A stretch of DNA of 64,000 nucleotides from Bin5 sp965204705 (GCA_965204705.1 OZ242006.1:186001-250000); one strand, 5' to 3'; numbered from the stretch's first letter, positions 16,014 to 25,627 are shown. Translations and numbers: made by a program. The notes: generated from the sequence alone by a model not told the origin.

Positions 16014-17266
16014 TAGGGCAATCGCATCTAAATTGGGTAGAGAAATGGGTTAGATGACGTAAGAGAGACGATTTGATACGATTGAGAGTCCTTTCACCAG
16101 ACAAGGGGGGACTCATGGGGGACAAAGAGGGTGTATCACTGGTTGAACAATTCGAGGATTTGGAAGATTTCCGGGTTGAACGCACAAAGATTCATCGGTT
16201 GAGCGACATCATCGTGATTGCTGTATGTGCAGTCATATGCGGAGCGGACACCTGGGTCGAGATAGAGGAATTTGGGCACGCCAAACGGGACTGGCTGGAA
16301 TCGCTGCTGGGAATACCGAATGGAATACCATCGCATGACACCTTTGGCCGAGTCTTTGCGATGCTGGATGCAGAGGAGTTTGAGGCCTGTTTTGTGAAGT
16401 GGGTGCAGAATTTGCATGAATTGACGCAAGGACAGCTGCTGGCCATAGATGGGAAGACGGTTCGTCGTTCGCATGATCGGAGTCAGAAGAAGGGACCGCT
16501 GCACTTAGTCAGTGCCTGGGCAACGAGGAGTCGGCTCGTTCTGGGGCAGACCGAGGTGGCGGAAGACAGCAACGAGATCACGGCAATCCCTGAACTTCTG
16601 GAGATGTTGGAGCTATCTGGTTGCATTGTGTCAATCGATGCGATCGGCTGTCAGAAAACGATTGCGCAGCAGATCACAGAGGGTGGCGCCGACTACGTTC
16701 TGGCGCTCAAACAGAATCAACCGCAGTTGCATGAAGCTGTCGAGACCATGTTCACGCTGGAGAAACAGAACGAATTTGCCGATGTGGCCCACGACTTCCA
16801 CCAGACGATAGAAAAGGACCACGGTCGCATCGAAACCAGGCGCTGTTGGGTTATCTCTGCCCCTGAATTCCTCGCCTACATGGACCCGGACCAGGAGTGG
16901 TCACAGCTGCAGAGCCTCGTCATGGTCGAAGCCAAACGACAACTGCCGGAAAGCAGTTCGTATGCAACTCGATACTTCATCTCCAGCTTGCCTCCCGATG
17001 CCAAATTGCTCCTGCACTTCACCCGCAGCCACTGGAGCATCGAGAATTCAGTCCACTGGGTCTTGGATGTCGCCTTTCGTGAGGACGACAGTCGCATCCG
17101 TCAGGGCCATGCGCAGCACAACCTGGCCATCTTGCGCCGCTTGGCCCTGAACCTCCTACGCAGAGAGAAAAGTGCCAAAATCGGTACTGCTGCCAAACGT
17201 AAACGAGCTGGTTGGAAAACTGACTATCTCCTGAAAGTTCTCTCCCAATAAGATGCGTATGCCCTG
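16014..17266 (+). mobile_element. ISAs1-family insertion sequence, intact
   Basis: The element is 1253 bp. Its left end begins TAGGGCAATCGCATCT and its right end, read inward, CAGGGCATACGCATCT; the imperfect inverted repeats extend into a shared TTGGG. A 10-bp direct repeat TCGGCATATT flanks it on both sides (16004-16013 and 17267-17276). Intact ends, an intact transposase frame and an unmutated target duplication indicate a recent insertion. Confidence 0.92.
16115..17251 (+). CDS. ISAs1-family transposase
   Basis: This 378-residue DDE transposase starts at ATG 16115, with an AAGGGGGG ribosome site just upstream. Catalytic-region signatures are LLAIDGKTVRRS (first D), VSIDAIGCQK (second D) and HWSIENSVHWVLDVAF (E). 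Length and motifs match the ISAs1 (H-repeat-like) family. It fills the element almost completely and its stop falls inside the right inverted repeat. No truncation or frameshift is seen. Confidence 0.93.
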   Translation: MGDKEGVSLVEQFEDLEDFRVERTKIHRLSDIIVIAVCAVICGADTWVEIEEFGHAKRDWLESLLGIPNGIPSHDTFGRVFAMLDAEEFEACFVKWVQNLHELTQGQLLAIDGKTVRRSHDRSQKKGPLHLVSAWATRSRLVLGQTEVAEDSNEITAIPELLEMLELSGCIVSIDAIGCQKTIAQQITEGGADYVLALKQNQPQLHEAVETMFTLEKQNEFADVAHDFHQTIEKDHGRIETRRCWVISAPEFLAYMDPDQEWSQLQSLVMVEAKRQLPESSSYATRYFISSLPPDAKLLLHFTRSHWSIENSVHWVLDVAFREDDSRIRQGHAQHNLAILRRLALNLLRREKSAKIGTAAKRKRAGWKTDYLLKVLSQ

Positions 17267-17306
17267 TCGGCATATTGAGATCGTTTCACTTGATGGTTTA
17301 TTCTTG

Positions 17307-20300
17307 TTAGACGTGTAGAACTGTTTTCATATCCAGCCAGTGCCTCTCTACAAAGCGGACGCTTGTCTCCAACTCTCCCAATCTCACCGGGACCGCGAGT
17401 TCTTCCGCGCTCTGCAGAGCCTGATAGAACTCTGCTTCTTGTTCTTCGTCACGTTTCACAAATTCTTGATACATTGCTGCGCAAAGTGGACAAAGCGCCA
17501 GAAATTGTGCTTCCCCCTCCTTTCTGAAATATGCCAATGAGAAGGCTTCCACCGCCTCGAAGTAGTATTCGCCATCACGCCTCCTGAACGGCATTTCTTT
17601 TTCGCATATCTGGCATACCATCTGGTCAGCATCATTTGTATACAGATTTCTAAGCCAAATGTGTGCGTCAACACTAGCTCTTGTGGTCCTTACGCTTCTT
17701 GGTCTCGTCTCGTACCCTTTGTCTGCAGCATTTTCCATGCGTTCTCTAAGTCGTTCCTGCCGTCGCTCAGGGTTGGCAGTACTTCTCTGCGGGAACTCCG
17801 CTTGATTCTCTTGGCGCTTTTGAAGCAAGGATTCGATTTCTATTCGAACTTCAGGAGGCGCTTCGTCAAACTGCCTAGCGACTTCAAGAGACTCTTCCGA
17901 TATACCGCTTTCTTCTGCAAGTTGTGCAACGATATCTTTCTTCATCTCGAGACTGTCCGTCAATTTTTCATCACGGACAAAAGACTCGGGAAGATCGTCA
18001 AGAGAAAGCTCACTCGGTTTATACATATTCCCGTCCGGGCCCGGCAGCCATGCTGTGTTTATCAGCAACTTGCCAAACTCGGATACCTGGTCCTCTCTAC
18101 GACTTCCCTCATAAGTTTGTCGACTCGATTTTTCGACGACTCCGCGAATGCAGTCCGAGTTAGGAACGGCAATTTTGTTCCAGATGAATGCGCTCTTCTG
18201 CGGAGAGGGAGTATCTATAGCGAGTTCCAGGCCATCAATCTTGATATTGGGATCAAACCCGTTCAGCCCTCTTTCATGCCAGCCATGCTGATCAAGAATC
18301 TTGACATGTTTATCCCAATTGCCTTCTCTTCGTTTGATCCTTACGGCTTCCCTGACTCCAAGATGCCTAAACAATACAGATTGTGGGTGGCTTAAGTCAA
18401 CACATGTAAACGTATCGTTCCCGGAGAAATACATATGCAACTCATCATTTCCGAAATAGACTTGGGACGGCATCTGGTAAACGCTCTTTCCTGAGTATGG
18501 ACTCTCAGCAAGAATAAACGGGGTTTCAAGCAACTGCTTCCGAAGTCGGTTTTTCTTCTCTTGCGAATCTGTTTGAAATGCGCGGTCAATTCTTGTTAAG
18601 TCGCGTTTGTTTTCGTCAATAGAAACTACCACTCCATCACTCAGGTATTTCGGAAGTATCCTTTCAATAACCTCCGCAACAAGGTCCAATGCCGGAATGC
18701 CTAATTTTTCCTCCAAGAACTTGCGAACCTCTTGGTGCTCAGATAGTTCTACCTTCACAATTGGCAACGAAGTTTCAGTCTCAGTACTAGAGGTCAAGTA
18801 TACGTTTGGGGAGCCGTCATCTCGGAATGGAACCACAAGTATCCCGTCCTGACGGCGGAGAATAGGTTTATTTCGGAGAATACCTCCTGTATGCCAGTAC
18901 CAGCGTGGGCGACGCCATAGGGCTTCTTGTCCGGATAGAAACTTGTAGAATTCAATAAACCACTCATCAGATTGGCAAGCGAGAAACTGCTCAAACAGTC
19001 TGCGGGCGAACATTTCTGGGTCAACTTCCAGAACCTTGAGTTCAGATCTCAGGTATTGCCAGAGATCGGGCGTACGGCGCTCAGTAATTTCAGATGACAG
19101 CCACTTCGTATCGCTAGTCGTCTGAAACAATAAGCGAAGCTGATTCGAATTCAAAAGACTGATTAACCTTTCGCTGCCCGCTATCTTAGCGTTTCGTGCA
19201 GAAACAAACGTGCCGTCAGCGGCCGGGAGAAGCTCTTCGTACATTAAAACCCTGCGTACTTTGCTGAAGATAGGGTAGAACAAACTGGTCTCCGAAAAAT
19301 CGTCCATCCTGATGGGCAACGCCTCCAACAAAGACACCGACGACAACCCCATCTCCTTCAACTGCCGCAGAGACTCAACAACCAACTCAGCAGTTTGCCT
19401 TGTTAGCTCCCTATTCCACGCATCATGTTCGGGGACATTGTCGCGTGCAGGCGTTGTCCGATAAGGCCCCTGAATCAAAAAGCCCAATCCTGTAGCTTTT
19501 TCGGTCGGAAAATAGACGACCAGCGGTGCTGAATGAATCCTTCTAATACTCTCCGTCTGATCATTGGTGCTGCTTTCAAGCCGAAATCCTATTTCAACGG
19601 CAACCTGACCACTGTTATCAGGAACCGTCACTGGCCTTTCAAAGATAAGCCAGTCTTCGCTCTTATCCAGGCCGCTGTTATGTCCGATAACAGTAACGCG
19701 GTGCGCGGTCTTACAATTGTCAACTTGCTCGACTTCTTTGAGGTACTGCCCTTCCTCCTGGTCCGGCACAACGCGCCATTCAATTTCGTCAATCCGCCTT
19801 AGAAATAACAACACTCTTGGTCCAAGCCTCCTCAGCTTCCCGTGGATCAGACCAAAGGCATCCTGCTCAGACAACTCTGCATGATCGAATGGGAAGATAA
19901 AGACGGTTTCATCAGACAAAATGGGAAAGTCGGGACTTGGTTCTTTCGCTTCAGGACGGATGTACCGTTTGATAACGAAATGTTCATTGCCAGAATGGAT
20001 TTCTGGAGAGGCAGTGAAGGCATAGACCGACTTGAAGCCGATACCGAATTTGCCGATCTGAACAAAGTCCTCCTTCTTGGTTCCTCTTAGAACATCGGAT
20101 AAACCTTTTACATCTTCTTCGTTAAACAACGCGCCAGAGTGCCTGAATTCTAGTCTGTCTTGGAACAAGACGAACTGAACCTTACAGACAAAATTGCCAT
20201 CTGGATTCTGTCTGAACCGTCTTTCTAATGCGTCTTCAGCATTTTGTAGTAATTCGTAGACAAAATGGGTTCTGTCACTGTATAACTGTTCTGAAATCAG

Positions 20301-20375
20301 ACGTCCCATATCATCGAACTCTTCGCCGCGTCGCCGAATGTTGTCCTGACAGATTTTCTTATAGTTGCTTGTCAT
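17307..20375 (-). CDS. sacsin-like GHKL ATPase with C-terminal zinc/HNH-like region
   Basis: This 1022-residue protein starts at ATG 20375 with AGGAGG six bases upstream. The first 200 residues form a GHKL (Hsp90/gyrase-type) ATPase like the sacsin N-terminal repeat: ELLQNAEDA at 41-49 supplies the Mg-binding asparagine and GKFGIGFKS at 108-116 the glycine-rich lid. The long middle has no motif I recognise. Near the C-terminus CQICEKEMPF and CPLCAAMYQEF form two CxxC pairs spaced as in an HNH/zinc fold, but the expected HH is replaced by an EAVEA stretch, so nuclease activity is doubtful. Sacsin-type ATPases are frequent in bacterial defence loci. It is the last gene of a four-gene operon behind the DUF4926-helicase. 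Confidence 0.83.
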   Translation of the reverse strand: MTSNYKKICQDNIRRRGEEFDDMGRLISEQLYSDRTHFVYELLQNAEDALERRFRQNPDGNFVCKVQFVLFQDRLEFRHSGALFNEEDVKGLSDVLRGTKKEDFVQIGKFGIGFKSVYAFTASPEIHSGNEHFVIKRYIRPEAKEPSPDFPILSDETVFIFPFDHAELSEQDAFGLIHGKLRRLGPRVLLFLRRIDEIEWRVVPDQEEGQYLKEVEQVDNCKTAHRVTVIGHNSGLDKSEDWLIFERPVTVPDNSGQVAVEIGFRLESSTNDQTESIRRIHSAPLVVYFPTEKATGLGFLIQGPYRTTPARDNVPEHDAWNRELTRQTAELVVESLRQLKEMGLSSVSLLEALPIRMDDFSETSLFYPIFSKVRRVLMYEELLPAADGTFVSARNAKIAGSERLISLLNSNQLRLLFQTTSDTKWLSSEITERRTPDLWQYLRSELKVLEVDPEMFARRLFEQFLACQSDEWFIEFYKFLSGQEALWRRPRWYWHTGGILRNKPILRRQDGILVVPFRDDGSPNVYLTSSTETETSLPIVKVELSEHQEVRKFLEEKLGIPALDLVAEVIERILPKYLSDGVVVSIDENKRDLTRIDRAFQTDSQEKKNRLRKQLLETPFILAESPYSGKSVYQMPSQVYFGNDELHMYFSGNDTFTCVDLSHPQSVLFRHLGVREAVRIKRREGNWDKHVKILDQHGWHERGLNGFDPNIKIDGLELAIDTPSPQKSAFIWNKIAVPNSDCIRGVVEKSSRQTYEGSRREDQVSEFGKLLINTAWLPGPDGNMYKPSELSLDDLPESFVRDEKLTDSLEMKKDIVAQLAEESGISEESLEVARQFDEAPPEVRIEIESLLQKRQENQAEFPQRSTANPERRQERLRERMENAADKGYETRPRSVRTTRASVDAHIWLRNLYTNDADQMVCQICEKEMPFRRRDGEYYFEAVEAFSLAYFRKEGEAQFLALCPLCAAMYQEFVKRDEEQEAEFYQALQSAEELAVPVRLGELETSVRFVERHWLDMKTVLHV

Positions 20376-20420
20376 GAAAGCCTCCTCTAGCCCTGTCGGT
20401 GTTCCAATGCAATAAGACGC

Positions 20421-21056
20421 CTATCGATCTAACACGTCGACCGAAACATCAATCCGAAGAGCATCAGCAATGCGCTGTATATATCTGGCCTTGTTCTTTG
20501 TACTCATATGTGTCTCAACAAAATATCCGTCCAACTCTCGAAAACCCCGTGATAATTCATTTGGTGTCAAAGATACAATTGGATGCCCACTGGCTCTTAT
20601 TGTCTGCAACTTTGCAATGCGTGAGAAGCCCATATATTGGACAGATTTGACAAAGGTATCTATCGCCTTGTTTTCGCAGATAACCGTTCCATCGGAAAAA
20701 CTGACCCACAACTTTTTGGCTGGTCCCCTTCCGCCTCTGTTTGTTGTGGAACTGCGCTCGCCCCGCAACTGACGATTTATGTCCTTAGCTAGAGATGAAA
20801 GTTCCTTCGCCAAGAAAGTCAGGACTTCCCTTTCATTCGAAGCGGCAATCAATTCTTCAAGTGACTCCCTTTCTGAGACTATGTCTTCGGAAATGGGGAT
20901 CTGAAGTCTATCGAGTTGATCAATTATCCCCATAACTGTACGATGCCTTTTCTTTGCTGCTGTCATTCGAACAGTACCATCCTTTAGAGAGGGAAACGAC
21001 TTCTCAACCCAGGCTCGTAACTGTTCTAAGGTTTCCAAAGGATCGTAATTCTCCAT
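20421..21056 (-). CDS. conserved hypothetical protein of the helicase-ATPase operon
   Basis: This 211-residue protein starts at ATG 21056, which shares one base with the helicase stop (TAATG); AGGAGG lies seven bases before it, so the two are coupled. The N-terminal half is helical and charged. The C-terminal part, from WVSFSDGTVICE to about DVSVDVLDR, including THMSTKNKARYIQRIA, resembles a short domain I associate with bacterial restriction-linked hypothetical proteins. No catalytic motif is visible. It could be a DNA-binding or adaptor subunit linking helicase and GHKL ATPase; that is inference. Confidence 0.65.
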   Translation of the reverse strand: MENYDPLETLEQLRAWVEKSFPSLKDGTVRMTAAKKRHRTVMGIIDQLDRLQIPISEDIVSERESLEELIAASNEREVLTFLAKELSSLAKDINRQLRGERSSTTNRGGRGPAKKLWVSFSDGTVICENKAIDTFVKSVQYMGFSRIAKLQTIRASGHPIVSLTPNELSRGFRELDGYFVETHMSTKNKARYIQRIADALRIDVSVDVLDR

Positions 21057-24000
21057 TACCATTCCTCCTCTACGATCAAAACACCGTATGCCACGGGTTC
21101 ATGGACTACATCCGCTCTCTCAGTGGCCCTGTCCAACTCCTGGATACGTCTGGCATAGTCGGCCTCTGCACTGTCGATTTGCGACCGGCGCATCCGCCGT
21201 ATCTTTTCATTGTCTGCCTGTTCAAGCTGCTCATTGAGAAGCCCAAGGCGTGCTCGATGGCTGGTTGACAGGCTTTCTCTGCGGTACGCGGCCAACTCTT
21301 GCGTCCGTTGTTGATGCTCTGCGCGTGTTACAGACCACAGTTGATAGTGTTGCGCCTCCAGTTCGTCCCAATCGGGAGGGGCGCCGTCTCCCTGCTCGTC
21401 CGGCGCGACGTCCACCGCTTTCTCAAGGAGACGGTCGAGGTGTGGCGTTACTGCGTCCGACGAGGCGACTGGCCTGAGCGCCAGATCCTCTCTGATGCCG
21501 TGGAACTGCCACTGGTAGATGACAAATTCGTAACGCCCCGCAGGTACCTCGTTGGCCTGCACCTTCAACTTGGCAACCGCTTTCTGATCCATATCTAACA
21601 GCAGTGCTGCGGCCGCCTGTTTAACCAGAGGATGCAACGGCATTACGAAAGCGGCATCAGGACGTTCTGAGGCGCAGTCCGATTCAAAAGTCATGGGCAG
21701 ATGTTGATCCGCGCCTTTGAGCCATTTCTCCCATTCGCGATAGGCGATCGCGTTCTGGCGGGGAAGTTTCTGCAGATCACGCAAGAGGATGGTACGCGCC
21801 TCCTGCGAGAGACGTAGGGTCTTCAGGGGCCTCTCTCCCAGGATGAACTCCTGATCTCGCCCGCACGCCTGCTGTAGATAGAGCGCGACGAGCCTGTGTA
21901 TGGATGCCGAAGTCAACCAGAAGCTGGAGGCGTCTTCAATCTCCCTCTTCATCCGGTCTTCAGGAAGACGGATGCCGAATAGCTCCATCTGCTTTTGTTC
22001 CAGTGCCGCTTGCTCCTGTACCAGGCGAATCTTGTTATCCGCCAACTGCTGCAATTGAACCCCGCGTTCCTCTTCGCTCAGGTTATAGTTTTCGGCGATG
22101 TTCCTGATTTCCCTGGTGATGTCCCCGAGAATCTCTTCACTGCCACCAAGAGCACTCTCGAACACGCCAATGCGAACGAGACAGCGTTCGTAGATGTCGG
22201 CGTCCACCGTCCCTGGCGTGATCAGATTGACAATGGCGACAGTTTCACTCTTCTGGCCTACCCTGTCGATGCGACCGATTCGCTGCTCGACACGCATCGG
22301 GTTCCACGGCATATCATAGTTCACGATGCAGTCGCAGAACTGGTAATCCAACCCTTCACAACCGATTTCGGAGAACAGCAGAATATCGAGAGTGTTGCTG
22401 TCTTCTCGCGGCATCGCGAAACGATTGCGAAGCGCAAGGCGCTCTTCATCGGGCGTCCCGCCGTGGAGCATTCCCACTCGTAGCCCATCCGCCCTGAGAC
22501 GTTCGTAAAGATAGTGCAGTGTATGGCGAAAGCTGCTGAACAGCATCACCTTGTTGTTGGGCAGGTTCTGCTTGTCCCGGATGACATCGTGAAGGCGCTC
22601 GTATTTCGGATCGGACGGGTCGAGCGTGCGCGCTTGCTCAAGAACGGCCTGAATCTTCAGCTGGATGGCGTCGACGGCATCACTTCGTAGAACGGGCGCC
22701 GTATTGTCGGCTTCGGTCCATTCCAATTCGTCAATGTGACGGTTCAAGATGTTCTCGAGGAATGGCACAAGGCCAAAAAGGCAGCTTGCAGCCTGACGCC
22801 TGATCGTCGTCATCAGAAATTTGATGCTGATATCACTGTGAAGCCGGCTGAAAATCTCCGCCTGTACCTGAAGCAGAGCGTCGTGAAGTCGCTTCTGGCC
22901 CTCTGTGAATTCAACGGCCACGGTCTCCGGTTTACGTATGGTGAACTCACCGATATCGCGACGCCGCGTCCGGTTGATAATGCCTGAGAACGTATGCAGC
23001 GCCTCAATGTCCGTGATGAGTTGAATTCTTTCATCTTCATCGGCACTACTCTGCGTAGCGGATGCGTGCCAAGTCGAGGGGGCTTCTCGCAGTAGCTCCT
23101 GGGCGGCAACACTGGATTTGATAACCTGTTGACCTGAATCTCCCCAGGCTGAGACACGTTCTCTGATTTGGTTGAATTCGGGGTTGCGGAGGAGGATCGC
23201 TCGTCCCCAAGAAGTAGAGGCTGCCTGTTCAAGAGCTTGCGCAGCCCTCGCCGTCCAATCCTGATCTTGAGCGCGAGCGTGGTTCACCGCCTGGTTGATA
23301 AACGGGTTTGGCTCTGCCATGTGTTCGAAGCCTTCCTGATCCAGGATAAGGTCGGGACGAAGCGTGTTCAGCAGAACAAACAGGTCATGGCTGCCAAGTT
23401 GAATCGGGGTAGCGGTCAGGAACACTGCCGCTTCTGCATGATCGCAGAAGAACCGCACGGCCCTGTGGGCATAGGTCTCCTGATTTCGGATATGGTGGGC
23501 CTCATCCACGATCACGAGGTCGAAACGCGGAGGCGGATCCAAATCCAAAAGACCCTTTCTGGGTCTTCGTTTACCATCAGTTCCTGAACCGTAGAGAAGT
23601 GCGTCGTCGAATAACGAATAAGGGAGTATGACTTTCTGATGCTGGTCGGGCCATACACCTTCCAGGTCCAACTCGCTAATACAATATCTCAACGTACGCC
23701 CATCAAGAGGAATGAAACGCTCCTCAAAGCGTTTCATCTCGCTCTCCCACTTGCGCTCGGTCACCAAGGGACGGGGACATATGATGAGAACGGACCTGAT
23801 GTCCCGTCTGGCCTGTAGTTCCCGGAGGATCAATCCAGCCTCAATGGTCTTGCCGACGCCGACACCATCCGCGATTAAAAGCCTGGGGCGGTCCGACCGA
23901 ATAAAACGCAGGACAGGCCGGAACTGATAGGGTATAAAGTCAACGCGCGCCGCGTTGAGTGAATACAAGGTCGATAGGCTGGGATGCCGAATCTGGAGGG

Positions 24001-24439
24001 CAGTCAGATAGGCGTGAAACTGATCAAGCGAGAGAAGCTGAGCTTTTTCGCGTGGCGCTTCAATCTCTAACTGGGAGGTGTAATACGACTGGATGGTCCC
24101 CCCTACAAATACCTTGACGCGGTTCTCGGGCTGGCCCGGCAACAGTTCGACGATCGCGCCTTTAATGGAGGGATCGGATTTCAATGTCACAATTTGGCCT
24201 AGCGAAAATTCAGGGGAATGCTCTTCGGTATTATGGGGGCGATCACTTTCCTCGATCGCAAACTGATCCGGAGATAGACCAACCGATTCGTAGGTGCGTC
24301 CGTCAAGGTCGCTGAACTCAACTTCAAACGCATTGCCGTTTGCAAGAATCTCTACGATTGTACCGACTTGCCCTCGCCGGAGATTGTATTCGGGGATATC
24401 GTCTGTCAAAGCAACTACATCGAGTAGTTTGATATTCAT
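21056..24439 (-). CDS. SNF2 helicase with N-terminal DUF4926 domain
   Basis: This 1127-residue protein starts at ATG 24439, with a perfect AGGAGGTGA seven bases upstream and a four-base overlap with the DUF6883 gene. Residues 1-62 match DUF4926 (KLLDVVALTDDIPEYNLRRG; FEVEFSDLDGRTY), normally a free-standing small protein. Residues 78-125 look like a second small beta domain. The SNF2 core has Walker A GVGVGKT at 192-198, DEAHH near 310, and helicase-C motifs EIGCEGLDYQFCD and RVEQRIGRIDRVGQ. The C-terminal 350 residues are largely helical. Such translocases usually remodel or scan DNA in defence systems. The DUF4926 fusion next to DUF6883 is the unusual point. Confidence 0.87.
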   Translation of the reverse strand: MNIKLLDVVALTDDIPEYNLRRGQVGTIVEILANGNAFEVEFSDLDGRTYESVGLSPDQFAIEESDRPHNTEEHSPEFSLGQIVTLKSDPSIKGAIVELLPGQPENRVKVFVGGTIQSYYTSQLEIEAPREKAQLLSLDQFHAYLTALQIRHPSLSTLYSLNAARVDFIPYQFRPVLRFIRSDRPRLLIADGVGVGKTIEAGLILRELQARRDIRSVLIICPRPLVTERKWESEMKRFEERFIPLDGRTLRYCISELDLEGVWPDQHQKVILPYSLFDDALLYGSGTDGKRRPRKGLLDLDPPPRFDLVIVDEAHHIRNQETYAHRAVRFFCDHAEAAVFLTATPIQLGSHDLFVLLNTLRPDLILDQEGFEHMAEPNPFINQAVNHARAQDQDWTARAAQALEQAASTSWGRAILLRNPEFNQIRERVSAWGDSGQQVIKSSVAAQELLREAPSTWHASATQSSADEDERIQLITDIEALHTFSGIINRTRRRDIGEFTIRKPETVAVEFTEGQKRLHDALLQVQAEIFSRLHSDISIKFLMTTIRRQAASCLFGLVPFLENILNRHIDELEWTEADNTAPVLRSDAVDAIQLKIQAVLEQARTLDPSDPKYERLHDVIRDKQNLPNNKVMLFSSFRHTLHYLYERLRADGLRVGMLHGGTPDEERLALRNRFAMPREDSNTLDILLFSEIGCEGLDYQFCDCIVNYDMPWNPMRVEQRIGRIDRVGQKSETVAIVNLITPGTVDADIYERCLVRIGVFESALGGSEEILGDITREIRNIAENYNLSEEERGVQLQQLADNKIRLVQEQAALEQKQMELFGIRLPEDRMKREIEDASSFWLTSASIHRLVALYLQQACGRDQEFILGERPLKTLRLSQEARTILLRDLQKLPRQNAIAYREWEKWLKGADQHLPMTFESDCASERPDAAFVMPLHPLVKQAAAALLLDMDQKAVAKLKVQANEVPAGRYEFVIYQWQFHGIREDLALRPVASSDAVTPHLDRLLEKAVDVAPDEQGDGAPPDWDELEAQHYQLWSVTRAEHQQRTQELAAYRRESLSTSHRARLGLLNEQLEQADNEKIRRMRRSQIDSAEADYARRIQELDRATERADVVHEPVAYGVLIVEEEW

Positions 24440-24792
24440 GTGCTCTCACCTCCTACATTCGACAGCGGAAAGCAAGATGTCAATCTCGGCGTGTCCGAGT
24501 CATTTTCGATAATCCAGGCAGTTCGCACTGTCGCCCGTCTGCCACGCCAGTCAAGCTCGAAGTCTACATTGTAGCGCTGGCCAAACGGATCACGTCGTCC
24601 CAACTGTGCGTCGTGTATCTTGACCGCTTCCAACAAGACAGTGCGTAACTCTTGTGCATCATCAGCGGTTATGCCAAGCATAGCAGCAAATAGGCGAGCC
24701 TTGTGTTTTCCACGTGCATGCGTCGCATTCAGGCAGTAATCACGCAGTTTGCGAATGTCCACGACGGCACGTTCGGCCTCTGGCACTTTCAT
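24436..24792 (-). CDS. DUF6883 protein, partner of the DUF4926-helicase
   Basis: This 118-residue protein starts at ATG 24792 (MKVPEAERAVVDIRKLRDY); a TTG one codon earlier is also possible. The sequence matches the DUF6883 family: helical N-terminus with HARGKHKARLFAAMLGI, and a C-terminal beta part, VDFELDWRGRRATVRTAWII. Free-standing DUF6883 and DUF4926 genes commonly sit side by side, and here the partner is fused to a helicase that begins at the overlapping ATGA. This suggests the pair forms a complex; biochemical function is unknown. It is the first gene of the four-gene operon. Confidence 0.75.
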   Translation of the reverse strand: MKVPEAERAVVDIRKLRDYCLNATHARGKHKARLFAAMLGITADDAQELRTVLLEAVKIHDAQLGRRDPFGQRYNVDFELDWRGRRATVRTAWIIENDSDTPRLTSCFPLSNVGGEST

Positions 24793-24799
24793 CAAGTCA

Positions 24800-24814
24800 C
24801 CGAATAATATTCGG
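24800..24814. promoter_or_regulatory. inverted repeat before the DUF6883 gene
   Basis: A perfect 7-bp inverted repeat around one central base (CCGAATA-A-TATTCGG) lies eight bases upstream of the ATG at 24792. It could be an operator or a hairpin covering the ribosome site. No convincing -35/-10 pair was found beside it. Confidence 0.4.
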
Positions 24815-25228
24815 AGTGCTTCACCGCGTGAAGCGCCGTGTTGGAGTATCCCGGTTCGCCCCCTGTTGAGACCCGCTCTGAACAGTTACGATCTGATGCC
24901 AGCCGTGTCTTCGCTTGCCTTCCCATTATGTTATTGTTCCTGTGATCTTTTTCCCCTTGTCATCAGTATCTGCAGACTCCCAGATAGACAGATGCCGGCA
25001 GCAGAGCCATATCTTTGTCAGGGAGATGTGGAGATGGCTTTTGGGCTTGCCAAGTGTAGGCGATAACGCCTACGAATTGCAAGGTATCCCAAGTCCCCCA
25101 AACCGATTTGCGGCGCTCTACGGGCTTCCTGTGCGGTCGAATTCACTGATCCGCGCAGTGCCGCCCATAGGCGCAAAAGGAACCCGGAGCGGCCTTGCGC
25201 TGTTCTCCGCGCCCCGCCGCGGATCAAT
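24815..25228. other. intergenic stretch without recognised gene
   Basis: About 410 bases between the four-gene operon and the toxin gene. I see no coherent coding frame, repeat or RNA. The operon promoter should lie here, but no strong match stands out. Confidence 0.4.
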
Positions 25229-25627
25229 TCAAGCTGCCGCCACTCGCACCCAGACAATCCCTTCAACGTGTTCGAAGTGACCGTCCGCCGAAACCAAGTC
25301 TGCGCCGGTCTCCATGGCGTGGGCCGCTATCCAGACGTCGTTGGTCGGAATCGGCCGGCCCTTCTCCCTCAATGCCGCCGCTATCCTGGCGTAGCGGTCT
25401 GCGGTGACCGGGCCCACTTCTACGAAGGACGAGTAGGGGCTGTCGAGAAATGAGCGCAGGACGGCGGCGTTCCGCTCGAACTGACTGCCTCGCCGGAAGC
25501 CATACATCAGTTCGCCGACCACGACGGCGGAGAACAGGAGCTCCTCGGCCCTCCGTACCAATCCCGCAACCTCCCCGTGTCCCCTCATGAGCAAGGAGTA
25601 CGCGTTGGAGTCCAAGAGAACCTTCAT
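25229..25627 (-). CDS. VapC-like PIN-domain toxin
   Basis: This 132-residue PIN-domain protein is a predicted metal-dependent ribonuclease toxin. Acidic residues expected for PIN catalysis are visible in LLDSNAYS, VVGELMYGF, TNDVWIAA and SADGHF. The ATG at 25627 overlaps the antitoxin stop (ATGA), so it is translated with its antitoxin. Length is typical of VapC. Its RNA target cannot be predicted. Confidence 0.88.
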   Translation of the reverse strand: MKVLLDSNAYSLLMRGHGEVAGLVRRAEELLFSAVVVGELMYGFRRGSQFERNAAVLRSFLDSPYSSFVEVGPVTADRYARIAAALREKGRPIPTNDVWIAAHAMETGADLVSADGHFEHVEGIVWVRVAAA

